64,000 bases of DNA from Nymphaea colorata (GCF_008831285.2 NC_045140.1:19404370-19468369); one strand, 5' to 3'; shown: positions 1-13,844, counted from the first letter of the stretch. Translations and numbers: made by a program. The notes: generated from the letters alone by a model not told the origin.

Positions 1-3000
1 GCAGGCCCCAATTGAAGTGCCTGTTTCTTCTGACAGGTTTTGTTTGTTGACTAAAGATCATGCTATACATCTGCCTTCTCCTTTCGAGAATCAAGGGAAT
101 TATGTGATAAGGTCAGTCTCATTGTTATTTTAGCAGAAAGTTTGAATGGCTTCTTGTTTCTTTTTCAATATGAAGGTGCTTTCGACCTTTCGTTTTTCCT
201 CGTTGATTAATTGAATGGTTGTGATAGCTAATACCTGTGGTTTTTTGGTATTATATGGTTGCATGTTGGTCTAATGTATCACCTGGAGATGTCAATTTTG
301 AGATTCTGATTTTTTGTGAACCCATTTTTCAAATTTTTGCTCTGCATACTGTAAACTGTTTTCTCTCGTTTATTTTAGGTTTTAACAATGATGCTAAATT
401 GTGATTTTAATTTATGAATCAGTTTGAGTCAGTTTGTGCACTGGTTGGGAAAGAAAGCCGAAGATTTGGGCGTTGAGATATATCCAGGTTTTGCTGCAAG
501 TGAGGTACTTATGTAACTCGTAGGTGCTAAAACGACCTTTTTTTGTTTGTTCATATTTATACTTTTCTTTTGCTTTTTTTCTTTGCTTAAGGTTTTATAT
601 GATGAATGTCATAATGTTGTTGGAGTTGGAACTAAGGATATGGGTGTGGCCAAAGATGGTTCCAAAAAGGAAAATTTTCAGCGTGGTGTGGAATTGAAAG
701 GTTGGTGCTCATTAGGCTTCCATACATTTCTTTGGTTTCATGTTTTTTACTGTCTATATATTTGGCAAGGAGCTATTTTGATCGCAAGCCATCTGCTGAG
801 AAATGCTTTTGAAATGATAGTGTATTTAGTTTTTGGTGGTATTTTTCTTTTGATATCCATGTCTAAATTTTGCCATAATTAGACGGTTGTCAAATATGCT
901 TTCTTAAAGTAATTTTTATTGTTATTTTCCTCATCTCATATTGATGCTGATTGTGTGGTGACATAGTAGATTGATAATCTACTATATGCTATCGTGTTAT
1001 TCTTGGGAATTCCCTTAATCTTGTCTGTGCAAGAAGCAAGCACCAAACAATTGCTTCCTCCATTGAAATTGAATCTGGAAAGATGACATCTCTAACAGTT
1101 GTCGTCGAGGCATCCACTAATGGATGTTGTAACTAATCTGAACCAATTTATATTGCTCTGTGTTATTGAGAGTTTGCTGACATTGGCAACAGATATGCAT
1201 TTCGTGGAAGTGCGAAGCATTTTTAGATGGATCAACCAATATGTTACACGAAGATCTTTGAGGAGTTGCATCTTACCAATCCTTCTCTCGTAATATCATA
1301 TTGCTGACTTCAAAAGATCACTTTTTTCTTGATCATTTCACTTTGTACTCCACTCTCTCAGTCTTTCCACCTTGAATCTGGGGAAGTCTGTTGCGTTAAA
1401 AGAAATTCTAATTGCATCTTGGTATTGTTTTTTATATAGGGCATAGAAGCAATATTTTGTCTTTTATCATTTCTATGGAGATCATTGCTTGAGTAGTAAG
1501 TCCTAAAATTGAAAAATGAAACTAATAAGGGGAATGCTAGGAAATAATATGTGGTCTCAAAAACTTTATAAAAAAAAAATGAAAAAATTTTAAGACATAA
1601 AAGAAACAACAAAGAACCCATATACTTAAATAGTTAAATATATAAAATGAGTTTTCTTCTTTTCCAAGAAGCTTGAGTTAATTTTCTATTTATTCTTGAT
1701 TGTCATCTTCTTTTTGATATCTTCAAAATATCGAGTGACATCATTGGCTGATTGTCAAATGTTGGTGACATCGGGAACCCAGATGCTCTCAGATTTTGGG
1801 AATATTGGTTACTGGGGCTTCTATATTCTTTTAAATACTTGTGGCATTTTCATGTGCTCAAAGGTTGAATTTGGCCTTTGCCACGTTATTTTGTTGGATT
1901 TCTTCTAGACGGTATATAGTGATGTATTAGTGTGTTGGTGCAGTTGGACTGGGGTTTGGCATTTTTTAAGTTCTTTCAAAGTAAGCATTTTTTTGTCTGT
2001 TAAGAAGAGATATTTTCTCTGCTTAACCTTTAGTAGAACTTTATAGCTATAATGTTTCTCCCAACTTTAGCAAAGTTAGCTGGGCAGTCACTGTTAGAAT
2101 CAGTCTCCTTGTAACTGTTCATATACAATGACCTTTGTTTATTTTTCTTATTTCCAAAGGCTAATGTGCTCACTTCAGCTAAGCATAAGCCATATATAGA
2201 AACATGTGCTATAAATGTCATAGATGCGTTTTCTATTAAAATCCTGATGTGTTCGTGGAGCTGGCTTAATTGATAATGTTCTGTCTGTTTCATGAATCAT
2301 GCTTTGCATTTTCAAGAATATGTTTGGGTATCCATTTTCTTGGCTAAAAGAGCTTTTTTTAGTAGTTAATTCATTTTTTCCTGTTTGTGGTTGATTGATC
2401 TCCAGTCAGTCTATTGCTTTTCTCTTTGTTCCTTTTTTCCCTCTGTTTGATGTCTTCCTGGTCTAATTATGGAGAACAAATCCTGTCTATTTTGCTTTTC
2501 TGAATGGTGTAGGACGTATAACATTGCTTGCTGAAGGATGCAGAGGTTCATTGTCTGAGGTAAGTGAACTGGTCATGCATTTGTCGGTTTAAAATTGCTG
2601 AGGAATTTCGGATGTTGCTACTTTACCATGAATTAGTTTGTTGAAATTTCCTCTTGTGTGGTGCTAGTAGAAAGTAATAAGGGATCACAAACTGCGTGAT
2701 AAGCAGAATGCGCAGCATCCGACTTATGCTTTGGGCATCAAAGAGGTAACATAACATGTATCTTGTTTCTTTGCATGTACCTGCTTAAATTCAAGGTGAT
2801 AGTTTTGTACATGTTAGCTCAAAGTTATTTCATGGCTGGGCAGATGTAGCAACTTCTTTTTCTAGGCGACCAGACAAACACCTTTTTAATTTTTTTTTGT
2901 CTTTAGTGATGGATTTTTATAGTGGCAAATTTTATCTATCTCCCCCATTGACTGGAAAATGTTTTCTAGGTCTGGGAAATTGATGAAGAAAGGCATTCGC

Positions 3001-6000
3001 CTGGATCTGTTCTTCACACTGTAGGTTGGCCGTTGGATCACAAGACATATGGGGGTTCATTCCTGTATCACATGAAAGACAGGCAGGCATGTTCCTCTTT
3101 CCCTTTCCCCTCCTAATTTAGCATTAAAACAATAAAAAATGATGTGGAAAGAACTGAATATGTGTTATGCAGCTTTTTTAAAATGATTAGAAATGAATCT
3201 GTTTTACATATTTTTTATGTGAATTCATGTTGAATCGAATCTATCAATCTATCTATTATCCATGAATATTTGTTATGTGTTTTCTAAAATATCTTGTTTA
3301 GAAACTTAAAATCATGTCTGTATTTTGTGGTTATTATGAAGTTTTTTTTATTAAATGGTTGTAGTGTATTTTTTTTTTATTTGACTTGTTTGTTCTGTGT
3401 GGCACAGACCGTGGGTTGCTTCTCAATTAAATAAGCACATAGGTACAATCAATAGATACATGAGTTAAAAGCAAAGAAACAAACAGATAAAATAAAGTGT
3501 CTCTTATCGGCTCTACAGCACATCTCTCATCATCATAACAAATTTGACGTCTTGAAGTAATTTATTATACACCCAGTTTGGTTCAGGTCCAAATCCAAAT
3601 CCAGGTCCAAATCCAACTCCAGGTTCAATCTGAAGTGATCTGATCTGTGCACATTCTGTCCGGTTGTTACTTATGATCTCTCAATGTGCACATATTTGCT
3701 TGCACACTGCAACCCTTTTCTGGACAACGAGGGGTCTGTGACCATTTAGATGCTGAATGGTGTTGCTCGCTTTACTATAAATATTCCTAGTTCTGAGTTC
3801 TTTTATTCTCTTCATCATTGAGATCCATATATACACTTCAGGAAGCAATATAAATAGCTGACTGCTGACATTATGTACAATACTTTGAAAACTTCTGCTA
3901 TGACCTCTAGTTAATACTTTTATATCTGTATAATGCACTGAAAGCTTTCTGGCACGTTAATTAAGAGTCCGACTTGTTAATGCATGTGTATGCAGGTCTC
4001 GATTGGACTGGTTGTTGCTTTAGACTATAAGAATCCTTTCTTGAGTCCATTTGAAGAATTTCAGGTACTGTTTTTAAGCTGCCCTTCCTTCTTTCCACTT
4101 CTTGAGAAGCCAACCATCCCTATTTCTTTATACCCCTACTGGGATCTTTTATTCTGAGCTGCTTTGATCAAAACAGAGCTTACAAATGTCATTTACATGC
4201 ATATAGTTAATGAAACCAGTCATTCACTCACTAGAATCACCTCATGTGCAGGAGCTCCAAGCAACTAAGAAAGTCAGTAGCTGAATGTCTTTCATACCAA
4301 ATGATTTTTTGTTTGTGTAATGGCACAATGTGATTTAGATGATTCCTATCAAACCAATTAAGCTCAATCATCCATATGATCTGTTTTGATCAAACAACTT
4401 GCACCAATGAGTTCATAAGAGGGAGTATGAAGATTGGGATCAAAATAGGCATGACAATATTGTACATTCATTTATATAATTTTTTTTTTCAGACTTATTT
4501 GTGGCATGTGGAAGTGCTTTCTTGAGAAGTCTTTAGTTCGAGCTAATGATTTCTTGTTCTCATATCTTGATTCTTATATTTTTATTTATAGATTTTGAGT
4601 TAGGCTTGAAACAGTTGCTTGCTTTACTTCCATGGAAGTCTCTAGTCGCACTGGACTGCTGACTAATATATCATCGATGCTAATTGAGTTGCTTTACCAA
4701 TACTATTGCTGGACTAAAAGTTTTACAACTGAAAGATGACATGACAAATGCCAATTTCATGCATGTGGAGTATTTTAGCAGCACTTCCTGTTCCCATTAC
4801 CTCATTTTGGTGGTGATAATTCTTGTTATGAAATGGATTTGAGGAATCAGATACTATTCATATATTGATGTTTTGCGGTTCTTTTCTACTTCTTTTTTAT
4901 TTTGTTGAGTATCTACTATGGGTAGTGGATTTTTAATGTAGCATTACTTTGCATTCATCTGTCAGAGCACCTTTTGTTGGTTTGCTTTTCTCATTCTAAA
5001 TGTCTTTTTACTCCTTAGAAACTAAAGCAACATCCTTCTATCCGACCTTTATTAGAAGGTGGAACTGTTCTTCAGTATGGTGCTCGGACCTTAAATGAAG
5101 GCGGATTCCAGGTGCATGACATTGATTCCAATCCATCATCCTGTCCATTTTTTGTCTTATAGAAAAATTTGATACTAGCCTAAAAATTTCAGTCGGTTCC
5201 TTACCCTGTTTTCCCTGGAGGAGCACTTATCGGATGCTCAGCTGGCTTCTTAAATGTTCCTAAAATAAAGGGAACACATACTGCCATGAAATCAGGTGGT
5301 GTACATGTACTTGCATTATTAAACTGATCTTGGTTGCTTTGTTCAGCATGTAGATATTTAATACATGCAATTTCGTTATAAATCCAAAGCTTTTTATATG
5401 TTTTGTTTCTGCTCTCAGCTCTTAGATGCATGGATAACAAACTAGGGTGAGTAATCAGTTGACTCGCCAGAATTGGCTCAGTTCAAGTCCTAATAGGGGG
5501 GAAATATTTTACACTTCATTTTGACCAAGTTCAAACCCATCCAAGTCAACACTTGAGTCGGCAAAGTCAACTATAACATGGCCATGCCTGTCGAGTTTAT
5601 CATTGGCTCCTTCAATCTAGCTATTCTAATTTAATAATCTTTGTCTTATAGTTTTTAGTTTGGCTTATGCGCATATGTAACAAAGCACATGCCTTATATG
5701 TTATATATTAAAATTGTATGTAATAAAATATTTATAGGTTAATATTTGACCTTTTTACATTACGAAGCATAAATTTATCATGTTCCTTTATCATGTAAAC
5801 AAGAAATTTGACTCTCCCCAGCCTCTAAGTTGACTTATCCAAATCACCCGATTTCACATTGACCAACTCGACATCATCTCCAGTATTGCAAATGCAAACC
5901 TTGCTTATATGCATTATATCTTCAACTTATTTCCTTGAAAATGGTGGCAAATCTTTTCCTTTTGCTATTCTTTGGAGAAGGGCGGAGCATCTAAATGTGC

Positions 6001-9000
6001 TGAACATGAACTGGTAGAAAGAGTCGATGCTTAAGGCAATGCTTAAAACTGATGACATAGTTAACTCATTCACAGTCAACTCAGTGAACAAGCTTTGTTC
6101 TCTACATAACTGTTGGTGTAGAGTTTGATATATAGTGCTGTTATGGTGAGCCAAGCACTGTCCTGTGCACATTCAGTTCTCTGTCTTTAAAGCAGCAACG
6201 TCCTGCAGTTCTCTAGAGATCACCACAACTTGACAATTTGTCCATTTGACAGTCCTTCATGATTAAATTAAATTTTAGAATGTAGTCATCTTTATTAGTT
6301 TTTTTTTCTTTGTCTTGCTATGATGCCCCCTAAAAAACTGAAAGCTCTTGACCTCCAATCTGGACAGATTTTCTCTCTTTCTGCCTTCTTTCTTTCTAAA
6401 TGTGCTGCAGTATGCTGTTTCCCAAAAGCCATGGTAATTGTTTTATTCTGCATTTCTCAGCTGCATTTATTAAGTAAATAGTTTAGAATTTATTCTAATT
6501 GTACATTGGTATTTTATGCCTTTGACTGTACTTTTCCATCTACGACTTTTGTCCATTTCACAACATTTTATTCTAAGATTATAAAATTGATTATTCCTTT
6601 CATTTGAAATTTGAAATTTGTCTGTTTCTCTATCTGCAGGAATGCTTGCAGCAGAAGCAGCTTTTAGTACTCTCACTGATGGAACTGATATGAAACTGTA
6701 CTGGGATAATTTGAAGAAATCTTGGATCTGGAAAGAACTATATGCTGCGAGGAATTATCGCCCAGTGAGTAACTCTAATGCTCAATCTTTATCCTTGGGA
6801 ATTTATCATGCCATCTTTAGTTTAAAATACTATTAAATAGGTTTGAAGTGCAACATGACGTTATAGATCAAGACATGCAAACTATTCTCCTTTTTCTTCA
6901 TAGGCATTCAAGCGTGGCATGATTCCTGGACTGGCCATTTCTGCCTTGGAACAGTAAGCCCGCGTTTCTTTTGGCTCTTTTCTGGTTTCCTCCTTTCCCT
7001 TCTCATGACTTCTTTTTACACCTTAAATGTCCATATTTGTTATGTTATTACATTAATTTCTTGTTGGCGCTTTTGCTTGTACCAGTTATGTTTTCAAGGG
7101 ACATTTGCCTCTCACATTGAAGCATGGAAAACCAGATCATGAAGCCATCGAGGTAAGAAGTGGTTGATTTCATATTGTCATTGACACTTTCCTGGCTTCC
7201 ATTTTCTTGATGTACGACCATCTGCCATATTTGCAGCCTGCTGCTTCGCATTCGCCAATTGTCTATGCAAAGCCAGATGGCATGGTGTCATTTGATGTTC
7301 TCACATCTCTGTACAGGTTCCATATCTTCTTATTTGATCTGTATGATGTTAATTGTTACAAGACTTTCTTATGATTTTATATGCACTTTATGTGTGTGAT
7401 ACTCGATTGAATAACATAGCAGACTTAAAGTTGCATATGGGGCCTCTTATAGGTATTTATTTTCGTTGGTAACTTGAAAAGTCAAAGTATAATGATAAAA
7501 GAAGTGAAAGAAAGAACAGGACCAGACCATACTGACTAAATCAAGAACAGGTCAGTAAACTTTGTTGGTATTTGACCTTACTATTCCAATCTAGGGTTAT
7601 CTATCATTCAAATAACACAAAAAATTCAAAATTCACTTCAACACATATGCTGTTACATGAATTGCTTGCATACTCCATTTACATTTTGGATATGTCATTT
7701 TCTGCAATGACTACCATCTGTGTGCCTTAGGATGAACTTGGGAAGAATGGCCTGTGGTAGGAGCTTGTGCGTGCATAAGTGCAAAGCTAGAGTCCTTTGT
7801 CTGATTGTTCCTTTATTCTCCACATCAAAGTAACAAACTTTTTTAATTTAGACTAGTAAAATTGGGGGCAATTGTACATATAGTCTTTTGTTTTCCCCTT
7901 CCCTCGTCTTATGACAATGTAGACTGAAAGCAATTGTTGTCAAAACAGCTGGTTTTCTCGGTATAGTGCAGTGTCTCATGGATGGAGATTTTCGATTTAA
8001 ATTGTCCTTCTGGTTGTAGATGTCTGTCTAGTTTATCCTTTTATTGCTGCGGTAGGTTACTTTTCTGGTTCGTGCCTAATACTTTATTTCATTGCTTATT
8101 GATGTGATGTCCTTATGTAGGAGCAACACTAATCATGAGCACGACCAGCCTGTTCACCTTCACCTGAAGGATCCAACAGTACCTGAGCTAATAAATTTGC
8201 CACAATATGCTGGACCAGAATCACGATACTGCCCTGCTCGTGTTTATGAGTAAGGAAAACTACTTGCATTCTGTTACTTAAGTTCTGAAGCAGATGACTT
8301 CCATTCCTGTTTCATTTTTCCTTTTCCCTTTTCCCTTTGGGCGTAGGTGGGTGTGTACCCCATGTGTACGAATGTGTGAGTGTATGACTGCACATGCATG
8401 TTGTGCATGCATGTTTTGATGGATGCATGGAAGCAGGGATGTGTCTGTCTGCAGGCATGTGTACGTGTATACATGTGAATTCCATAGCATTTCACTTCTA
8501 CTGCCTCATTACTGGATACATGTGAATTCCAGAGTAATTCACTTTTACTGCCTCATCAGTCATTACTGGGATCTTCAATGTGAAAATCTTAAGCCACATT
8601 ATGCTTTGTATTAACTTGTTAGTTGGGATACTGCTTTGACTTGTTCATTGTGGTAAGTTGGTCAAATTTCCTGGTTAGAAGAACTAAGAAGCATATGATG
8701 CCTGAACCAAGATGTTCATGCTTATTTTATTTTTTTCTGCTTCTGATCTATTAGGTGTAATTATTTTGATAATGAATAGGTATATAGCGGATGATGCCGG
8801 AAAATTGAAACTGCACATGAATGCTCAGAATTGTCTTCATTGCAAGGTATGCATTTAGTGAAAAATAAGCTCTTCACCCAACTAGTCCTTCATTAATCTT
8901 GGATCAGGTTACCACTGCACACATGTTGCAAAATTTGTTGGTTACATGCTGTGAGGCCCAGAGGTTTTATTTCGCAGAGTTTTATTTCTGTTATTTCCTG

Positions 9001-11107
9001 TTTCTGTGTTTTCAGCTTAGTATTTCTTTTATGTAACGGGTCGGGTCCAGTTAGGCTTTTCTTAACCCAACCCATCACGTTATGTATTTAAGCACGATTA
9101 AGGGATTTAAACCCTAATGAAGAATATTACATTTCTTGAGAGAAGCTAGGCTTCGTGTGTTTTGGGAAGTTAAGACAGAGTTAGGCGCAGGGCAGATCGT
9201 TAGCTGTGAAGAGGCTAACACATGCCTATCTATTTACAATAATATTTACAAAATTTAGCTGGCTACTTTTGGGCCTTCGCTTGATTCTGTCAACTGCAGT
9301 TCCCCTCTAGAATTGCTGAGTCCCAGATCCATAATTTGTCTTGCCAAATGGGATATGGCATGTAATGTTAATATCTTCTGTGTGTGCCTGCATCCTTTTC
9401 TTCTTTTGAAGGTATATTGCTTGAGTAGATCATCAAGATTCCACTTTTCCTGCCATCTGCATGAAAACTTCTCATTCAATGTCTTTCATCAGCAAACACA
9501 GGTTTGAACTCTCAATGTAGGTCCTTAAGCTAATGAGGAGAGACTGCTTCATCATTCTAAATGGAAGTGGTTGACCTTTTACTTTTGGCTTGCATTCTTC
9601 CATTTCAGATATAGTTGGCTGTGCCTGAATTGGACCCAAGATGATTGGTGCAGCTCAGCCAGCAAATAGTTTTATTTCAATTTTCAAATCATTGTGCCAT
9701 TTGCATCCGTTTTAAATGTGGGGTCTGTGCTGGGCCCTTTAAGGAGCTCTCTGCACCCGTCACACCTGCATCAGGTGCTGGTGCTGCATCCTTGTCTACA
9801 GCTACACCCTTGTGACGCAGATAACGGGTCATCCTAATGAGCATCCATAGGTGTTCCAGAAAAGGAGATTTTCCATTGTTGCTAACTTGTTGTGAACTAA
9901 CTTATATAACAACGTTGTTCATCTAGCCAAAATCCAAGTAATTAGTACCTTCATAAGGATGGGAGACTTATTCTGCTAATCTGATGTCACTTCAGTTAAA
10001 GTTCAACTGGCAGAAATTGGTTAACGACCCTTCGGAAAAAGTATGCTAACAAGTGATACCCTTTAGGATCTGCAGTCACTACCAACTTTTCTGTCAATCT
10101 GGGTGCTAATTAAACAGCCCTGATTTACTTTAGTACTTGTCTGATGTAAAGCTCAAGATGGATTTCGTGAGATGGCAATTTAGATGCATCAATGGTAATG
10201 CATCCTGCTTATTAAAATAACATGGAAAATGTACACCTGGTTACAGAGATGTGCCTACATTGCCAAGATCTCACCCCCTTCTTCCACGCATGCTTCCATC
10301 GAGGTGTGCTGATCTATTGGTGGTATAAAATGTTATAATGGCCAAAGTTCTACCACGCAAGAATTCTTAGAAGGAAGAGGGGGCGAGGGATAACTCTTGG
10401 GAAACACTTTAGGCATCTGACTCTCCTTGTTGAGCGACGGACATGTACTCAAAGCATTATCCTTTTCAAAGTGAATTCATTTATTTCTCCCATATTTTGA
10501 ATCTTGGTTTAATTGAAACTTTTGTCCGTGCAATGAGAATACATCCTTAGTACTTGAAATGCCCTATGGATAATCATTCCTATGATGCAGAATAGCTGCA
10601 TATTTGCTACTTTTAACTGTTATTCATTTCTTGCTACAATAAACGGCTACTGCTGCGGACTGATTGTTCATGGACTGAACAAAAATCTAGGACATCTGTT
10701 TTTAACGATAAAATGACACAAGCAAGATGATTTTGCATGTCAGGAAGCCTATAAGTAGATATAAGGTGCTTACAAACTAAAGGAACATGGATAATCTTCA
10801 ATCTTCCATTCTAAATCTGTATATAGGTCCCCTCTATATTGTAGTGCTTTGTGACATCATAGCAAATTTGCAGGAATAGTTTTTGGTATATTTGTTTCTC
10901 CAAATTTATGTTTTTTTATTTAAACTCTATTCATTCCGTTCATGTATGGGTGTGTTTTGCATTGTGCATATTACCATGCTTTGTTCTAATTCACCTCTCT
11001 CTCTCCTCCTCCCTCCCTCTCAGGCATGTGATATCAAGGACCCAAAGCAGAATATCGAGTGGACCGTCCCAGAAGGAGGTGGTGGCCCTGGATACACGTT
11101 AATGTGA
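1..11107 (+). CDS. ETFQO: Electron-transfer flavoprotein:ubiquinone oxidoreductase, 3' 16 exons (5' partial)
   Basis: Mitochondrial inner-membrane FAD/4Fe-4S enzyme that passes electrons from reduced ETF to ubiquinone during branched-chain amino acid, phytanoyl and fatty acid catabolism. Exons: <1-111 (probably starting at 5, after an AG at 3-4), 423-504, 592-700, 2513-2559, 2671-2745, 2970-3086, 3996-4064, 5019-5111, 5193-5295, 6640-6764, 6904-6953, 7086-7152, 7237-7316, 8121-8249, 8780-8846, 11024-11107. All phases join without a stop and give about 468 residues. Visible family marks are [12 protein letters not shown] (FAD-binding region), [35 protein letters not shown], and a C-terminal cluster ligand set: one Cys in [10 protein letters not shown], then NCLHCKAC. 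It ends in the family-typical [10 protein letters not shown]. About 150 N-terminal residues (transit peptide, first dinucleotide motif) lie left of the window. The intron after 3086 uses a GC donor. The last intron (8847-11023) is long and holds a solo LTR. Identity is from remembered family motifs, but the match runs the whole length. Confidence 0.95.
3087..3995 (+). other. GC-AG intron of ETFQO
   Basis: The exon ends in MKDRQ (agg cag) at 3086 and the next base pair is GC, giving AG|GCATGT. The next exon starts at 3996 after TGCAG with VSIGLVVAL. The nearest GT, at 3091, would add four bases and break the frame, so the GC donor is the only junction that keeps the conserved protein. The intron also holds a short CCAAAT-type repetitive stretch at about 3585-3630. 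Confidence 0.8.
8950..9220. mobile_element. Solo LTR of an LTR retrotransposon with 5-bp target-site duplication
   Basis: The 271-bp segment begins TGTGAGGCCC and ends GAGGCTAACA, with the TGT...ACA termini usual for plant LTRs. It is flanked on both sides by the same 5 bases, CATGC (8945-8949 and 9221-9225). Inside is a TATA-like TATTTAAG near 9085-9092. No internal domain, primer-binding site or second LTR is adjacent, so it is a solo LTR left by recombination. It sits in the last intron of ETFQO. The likely superfamily (Copia) is a guess from its small size. Confidence 0.8.
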
Positions 11108-12681
11108 TTTCTCTGTAAAGTGTTTATGAATTGATTGAAACTATTTAAAAATGGAAATCTGATTAGTGTCTTTATGTGATGATGCTTCCACTTTGAATTG
11201 GTATTCTCTGATGGCCACGTACCTCTCTAAATGTCTTTTGGCGGATTTGCAGCCTGATGAATGTGCCAAACCCATCAATGTGCATAATCTCTTCTCCTCT
11301 CTCCCTCTCTCTCCGTCTCCCTCTCTCTCGCACCTTCCTTCCCTCTCTCTCCGCGATTGCCGTTATTGGTCCGTCCAGGTTTAATAAGTTTGGGAATTTG
11401 TTATTTCTCGACGATGTACAACCATACATATTAATCTCCACATTAATACGTGCATGTAACTTATGCAACTGAAATCAATAATAGCGACAGAATCCTTTCT
11501 TGAGTCCATTTGAAGGACCATTTGATCACCCCTGCCTGGCATGAACCTGCTTCTTGTGAGAAGGCACATTTGATCACCTTAAACATGACCAAATGAAAAA
11601 CACAAATCATGCAGTTGAACTTTGTCCACAATGACTTGACCCAAAACTGACTTCAATATCAAATTTGTTAGTTCTTAAAGAGACCTGTAGCTAACTTCAG
11701 TCAGCACCGGAAGGCCTACGAACACATAATAATAAGAATCTAAGGCACATAAAATCACATAATATTAGGACCTGTAGCTAATTTGTTAGTTCTAATATGT
11801 TTGACAGGTAGAACATAGTGTTTCTATCAACATGTTTCAGCTAGTGTTTTATGAATTTGTTCCAATTTTTATAAAAGATTTATGAAACATTTATAGCTGC
11901 CAAAAGACACAAAAGGTTTGAAGGACCAGAAAATAAAAATTTTAGCATTTAAAAATCTTGGAAAAAATACGAAATGCCGGCAAATAACATACCACAATTA
12001 TCCTCTGAATTTAATCAAACAGCCATCCAATTTTTTTATGTAATTCTGAAGCAACCACCTCCTAACAACAAAATATTAAAATAAGTTAGATGGTAAAGGC
12101 TGCACCTGCCTGGCTGCGAACTTCTGTAGACACCAATTGAGTGATGAAATTTGTTGAGCAAATAATCATAGGAGGAAATGTCAATGGATCATATTCAAAT
12201 TGAAAAGTTTATTTACTATATCTAATTTCTTAGGTATTCACATGTTTGAGTTCATGTTGGGATTCAAACACGAACGAGAAAAAGTCTATGGTATATCAAA
12301 ATTGATTTTTAACTTCACAATTCGAATTCGAATTTTATTTTCAGCCAAATCTAAAACTGACTTTCAAATATACAACTGAATCCGAACCACATTATGATAT
12401 GTTAAACACTGACTAGCAAAATATATGTATATATAATGTGCTTATCTGAATTGAATCAATGTGTGATGGAATATTTATTTAAATCTGAATCTGAATCTTA
12501 TCCAATGTTATTTCTTAAGATTAAATCTGATCCAATTTCTTAATCAGGTGCTAATTTTTCTTGTTATCTGAATTTTTTGAAGCGGTTCGGTGAAATATTG
12601 GATCCAAATCTGATCCATAAACATCCTCATAGATTCATAATGACAATCTTGTGTAAAAAGGGTGGCAGGGCAGGCAGGTCC
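11108..12681. other. ETFQO 3' flank and intergenic DNA
   Basis: This holds the ETFQO 3'UTR, a pyrimidine-rich CTCTC stretch at about 11290-11352, the 27-bp exon copy described separately, and then AT-rich sequence without a convincing ORF. No RNA gene or element with clear ends was seen. Confidence 0.6.
11489..11515 (+). repeat. 27-bp exact copy of ETFQO exon 7 sequence
   Basis: These 27 bases are identical to 4030-4056 in ETFQO exon 7, which encodes part of [10 protein letters not shown], and are in the same orientation. The copy lies about 380 bases beyond the ETFQO stop codon. Bases on either side do not match, so it looks like an isolated insertion, such as filler DNA, not a remnant of a whole duplicated gene. 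Confidence 0.85.
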
Positions 12682-12687
12682 CACGTG
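12682..12687. promoter_or_regulatory. G-box (CACGTG) upstream of the plastid-protein gene
   Basis: A perfect CACGTG palindrome within CCCACGTGTAG. It lies about 200 bases upstream of the inferred 5'UTR donor at 12880 of the next gene. G-boxes bind bHLH and bZIP factors and are common in light-regulated plastid genes. The position fits a promoter, but activity is inferred only. Confidence 0.45.
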
Positions 12688-12878
12688 TAGACCAGTTGCA
12701 GATGTAGATTAGGCCATGCCCACCGTGCTCCGACCCGAACCAAACCCAAAGACTGACCGCTCCTTTCCCCCTGCTCGGTCGTCAGGGCGATTGAGTTTCA
12801 GGATTAGAAGAAGGGCCCATCTTTGCCGTGAGAAGGAGCTGAGGATTCTCTCTCGAGGATTCGAGCGGGAGAGACAGA

Positions 12879-13844
12879 GGTACTGTTTCTTCTGTAAACT
12901 CGAGTTTTTGCCTTTTGGTCGGATAGTTGTTGTTCGTCTTGTATGGTTTCTTTGTAGTAAGCTTCTTTCTCTCTTTCTCTCTCTCTCTCTCTCTTTTTTC
13001 TTCCTCTTCTTCTTCTTCTTCTTCTTCTTCTTCATTTTTTTCTATGTTAGCGAAAAGTTCATCATCTCTGAAAAGAAGGATAAAGAGAGAACTTATTAAG
13101 CATCCGTTTTGGTTTTCGATAACCAATTTAAAGAAATGGCGCTGGGTATTCCATGGTGCACGTTCCTTCTCGTTTTGTGTCAGCGTGTCCTCTTTTGTTT
13201 TCGGTGTGTGTCTTACTCATAACCATTTAATATTTTTAGATTGTCGGCTCGCTTCCAGACTCATTTTCAAGGAGGTTTCGGAATGCACCTTTTATCCGGA
13301 AAAGTAAGGCAAGGAATTGCACACGAGAAAGACGATCCCTGATCTTGTGGATAATTGGGTGCACTGGAAAAACGCTTGTCACGAACAGTTTTATGTCGTA
13401 AAGTGTGAAATTTTGTGGAATGCAATGAACCCGTGTATCGTGTTGCTTAGCTGATTTTGGTCTGTGAGAAAATTGTTTGCCCATATAAGTTGATGATAAT
13501 GTGTAAGAACAGCTTCTGCGTGTTTGCCAGCAACAAGTTTTTAAATGTGTTCCCATCATCATCGCTCTTAAAAGTTATTCTAATGGCTACCTGCTCAATT
13601 TTTGTCTCATACCTTTTGACATCCCAGAGAAGAAGACCTTCGTGTCCAGTTCTGAGCAGGGCACGTCTCTCTATGAGGATTCTTTACCAAATATCTTGTA
13701 TGTTTTACCCACGAAAATGAAGTCACCTTTTAGCATTTCTCCAGAAAGTTGATTTGCATTAATTTAGTTTGTTTATCCTTCTTAAAATATACCTTAAACT
13801 ATTTCTCACCAAATGCTTATAGTTGACAGGATTATCTTTGCAGG
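12879..13844 (+). other. 5'UTR intron with CT and CTT microsatellites
   Basis: A donor at 12880 (CAGAG|GTACTG) and an acceptor ending at 13843 (TTTGCAG) define a roughly 960-bp intron in the 5'UTR of the gene starting at 13909. Near its 5' end is a (CT)n tract followed by (TTC)n, at about 12965-13035. Long open frames through this tract are composition artefacts. A four-codon upstream ORF (MLDS, 13877-13891) sits in the UTR exon just ahead of the main start. Confidence 0.55.

Noticed and set aside
12709-13126. Several open frames over 100 codons on both strands
   Set aside because: They run through CT and CTT microsatellites and give Lys/Glu, Ser or Phe homopolymers. The region is better explained as 5'UTR and intron.
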